Source of the DNA: Shewanella cyperi
GTDB lineage: Bacteria > Pseudomonadota > Gammaproteobacteria > Enterobacterales > Shewanellaceae
Length of the DNA stretch: 64,000 nucleotides
Direction of reading: 5' to 3'
NCBI RefSeq assembly: GCF_017354985.1
Contig: NZ_CP071501.1
Span: 3,883,001-3,947,000 of the forward strand
Below are positions 63,656 through 64,000 of the stretch, one piece after another. Under the pieces are notes generated by a model. It ran no database searches. It was not told the origin of the DNA and was given only the letters and a program-made list of their open reading frames with translations. Position numbers and translations under genes: made by a program. The number at the start of each line of letters is the position of its first letter. The stretch's first letter is position 1.

Positions 63656-64000
63656 TCAGCCCTGACTGGCGGGGATCTTGGCCAGGTGGGACTTTTGCCA
63701 CCAGAGTATCGGCGCCACTATGGCCACCAGCATCAGGGCATAGGCCATGCGCTCACCCAGAGCCGCCGCCATACCAATACAGAACAGCAGTCCCAGAATT
63801 ATCCAAGGACGACATTCCCGCCCCAGCAGGCGCCAGGCCGCCAACATCGACAGCAGATAGATGATGACGAACACGCCGTTGCTCCAGGCAATAAGATGCT
63901 CCAACTCCTGACCAAACAGGAAACACAGGCTGAGTACAAAAGCCATCAACCCCAGGATCCCGGTCAGCGCCCGCACCGGCACCCCATGGCTGTTAAGCTT
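63656..64000 (-). CDS. APC-family transporter, 3' end (partial)
   Basis: The frame is open to the window edge, so this is the C-terminal part (115 codons) of a longer gene whose start lies beyond base 64000. The visible part starts KLNSHGVPVRALTGILG, the typical loop of amino-acid/polyamine transporters before a late helix, and contains four hydrophobic helices. It resembles YjeH-type amino-acid exporters, but the substrate cannot be told. Confidence 0.6.
   Translation of the reverse strand, partial: KLNSHGVPVRALTGILGLMAFVLSLCFLFGQELEHLIAWSNGVFVIIYLLSMLAAWRLLGRECRPWIILGLLFCIGMAAALGERMAYALMLVAIVAPILWWQKSHLAKIPASQG

Overview
The window reads as chromosomal DNA of a marine gammaproteobacterium, most likely Shewanella or a close relative. 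The basis is recalled gene order and family content, since no database search was possible: bipA/typA beside glnA, then a kynureninase and an indole-dioxygenase-superfamily gene with an Lrp-type regulator (the order I recall around SO4410-SO4414 of S. oneidensis), ntrBC, cpxRA, a full-length ovothiol synthase, and many TonB-dependent and small beta-barrel outer-membrane proteins. I see no insertion sequence, prophage, CRISPR array, tRNA or rRNA.

Layout. 1-5457 (+) is the 3' end of an aryl-polyene-type lipid operon (secreted small protein, DUF3261 lipoprotein, apeO-P-Q-R) followed by a HEAT-like secreted protein. 5466-11805 holds an HD-GYP protein, a rhodanese, azoR, the yihY-pip-dtd-yiiD operon and two small envelope genes. 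11811-14836 holds a diguanylate cyclase coupled to a periplasmic binding protein, and a PAP2 phosphatase. 15061-18770 is typA and glnA, with a well-formed NtrC/sigma-54 control region. 18945-25366 is a tryptophan-metabolism pair with its divergent Lrp regulator, then a zinc-ribbon protein, a Cys-tailed membrane protein and ovoA. 25465-29004 is ppnP, a DUF4124 protein and ntrBC. 29047-34084 is two tandem outer-membrane barrels, fieF, a CpxP-like protein and cpxRA. 34089-37630 is a sigma-54 activator divergent from an aldehyde dehydrogenase. 37772-45283 is a molybdenum hydroxylase operon with maturation factors, then a large TonB-dependent receptor. 45411-54783 holds trmL, a polyproline lipoprotein, a secreted hydrolase, a LytS/LytTR pair, two unknown proteins and a paired M16 peptidase. 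55072-64000 is a set of small operons: methyltransferases, a DTW-domain enzyme, a porin-like barrel, an MFS pump with LysR regulator, YciC-like, TerB, an orphan TonB and the end of an APC transporter.

How the parts connect. The nitrogen circuit is the clearest logic: NtrB/NtrC are encoded here, NtrC sites plus a sigma-54 promoter precede glnA, and two overlapping perfect NtrC palindromes lie just before ntrB, suggesting autogenous control. Cpx has two CpxR boxes between the CpxP-like gene and cpxRA. The AcoR-type activator faces aldB, with a sigma-54 promoter and a palindromic candidate activator site between them. The least understood parts are the IDO-superfamily/kynureninase pair, the molybdenum hydroxylase of unknown substrate, the Cys-tailed protein between a zinc ribbon and ovoA, and a methyltransferase-like protein that carries a signal peptide.

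Starts were chosen from ribosome-binding sites, overlaps and family lengths. Regulatory sites were read by eye against known consensus sequences.
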